The notes under the pieces were generated by a model. That model was not told the DNA's origin, did no database searches, and saw only the letters and a program-made list of their open reading frames with translations. This document shows positions 63,721-64,000 of a stretch of DNA of 64,000 nucleotides, one piece after another. The translations under genes and the position numbers were made by a program. This DNA comes from Oceanobacillus chungangensis (GTDB lineage Bacteria > Bacillota > Bacilli > Bacillales > Amphibacillaceae): NCBI RefSeq assembly GCF_003369565.1, contig NZ_PIOD01000004.1, positions 1 to 64,000 on the forward strand, in the 5' to 3' direction. Position 1 is the stretch's first letter. Each line of letters begins with the position of its first letter.

Positions 63721-64000
63721 ATGAAAAATTATAAAGGTTATCTAATTGATTTGGACGGAACGATGTATCGTGGAATAGAGCCAATTGAAGCGGCAGCAGA
63801 TTTTGTCCGTACATTAATTAAGAAAAACATTCCCTACTTATTTGTAACAAACAATTCCTCGAAAACGAGAGCATCTGTAGCGGATAATTTGAATGAAATG
63901 GGAATTATTTGTAAACCAAATCAGGTGGTGTCAACAAGTTTAGCAACTGCTAATTTTATCAAAAGTAAAAAGAAAAATGCTCGTTGCTATGTAATTGGCG
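63721..64000 (+). CDS. yutF: YutF, HAD-superfamily (NagD-like) phosphatase, 5' part only
   Basis: The first 93 codons of a NagD-type HAD phosphatase run off the window. MKNYKGYLIDLDGTMYRG carries the DxDGT nucleophile motif (Asp10, Asp12) and FVTNNSSKTR (about 41-50) is motif II. Full-length YutF is about 256 residues and dephosphorylates small phosphates such as nucleotides or p-nitrophenyl phosphate. A GAGG site lies upstream of the ATG. Order yutE-yutF matches B. subtilis. Confidence 0.92.
   Translation, partial: MKNYKGYLIDLDGTMYRGIEPIEAAADFVRTLIKKNIPYLFVTNNSSKTRASVADNLNEMGIICKPNQVVSTSLATANFIKSKKKNARCYVIG

Overview
The window is low-GC DNA from an endospore-forming Firmicute of the family Bacillaceae. 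The evidence is Bacillus-type gene order (fadNAE followed by yusI-gcvH-yusF-yusE, metNPQ, sufCDSUB; yunE-yunD-yunC-yunB and lytH-yutD-yutE-yutF), strong AGGAGG ribosome binding sites, frequent TTG starts, sporulation genes (yunB, lytH) and riboswitches of Bacillus type. The overall look is of the Oceanobacillus/Virgibacillus side of the family, but genus is not decided by anything seen here. No rRNA, tRNA, prophage or CRISPR was found.

Layout. 1-120 is the right end of an IS3-family element. 226-2193 is an AraC regulator divergent from an aldo/keto reductase. 2284-2830 holds a chimeric fragment with an FtsW/RodA/SpoVE remnant. 2984-5051 has a cysteine-rich copper-binding protein and a three-gene cassette resembling the two-part sigma factor SigO/RsoA with YvrJ between them. 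5413-6717 is an AprX-like intracellular subtilase. 7095-10283 encodes nickel-pincer cofactor synthesis (larE, larC1, larB, larC2), with larC split around larB and no larA. 10406-19712 is mixed metabolism and membrane genes (quinone oxidoreductase, sppA-yteJ, a coiled-coil protein, hydrolase, hemolysin III, M42 peptidase, LLM oxidoreductase, DedA). A 40-bp tandem array (19758-20132) precedes the cell-envelope stress locus liaI-liaH-liaF-liaS-liaR, followed by a CwlO-type endopeptidase.

26045-31124 holds a YitT protein, a CNNM/CorC-type transporter with a peculiar leader, a guanidine-I riboswitch with its two SMR exporter genes, two GNAT acetyltransferases and an SH3 protein. 31231-34990 (minus) is a zinc operon, znuA-znuC-znuB-zur, whose last two genes are fluoride channel subunits. 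A short control region separates it from fadN-fadA-fadE and carries two Zur boxes on one side and a FadR box on the other. Then come yusI, gcvH, yusF, yusE, a SAM-I riboswitch with metNPQ, and sufCDSUB.

The right part (52421-64000) has a class I glutamine-amidotransferase-like hydrolase, an FMN reductase, yunE-D-C-B, a lysine riboswitch controlling an NhaC-type transporter, lytH, yutD, a 44-residue small gene, an amidase, yutE and the start of yutF.

Points that stand out are the CNNM leader (Shine-Dalgarno and start codon separated by a hairpin that also encodes an 8-codon leader ORF), a roughly 230-bp structured repeat placed twice directly after stop codons inside operons, the 20-bp-periodic tandem array, the SigO-like cassette and the joined zinc/fluoride operon. 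All functional names rest on sequence motifs and gene order recognised by eye; no database search was run.
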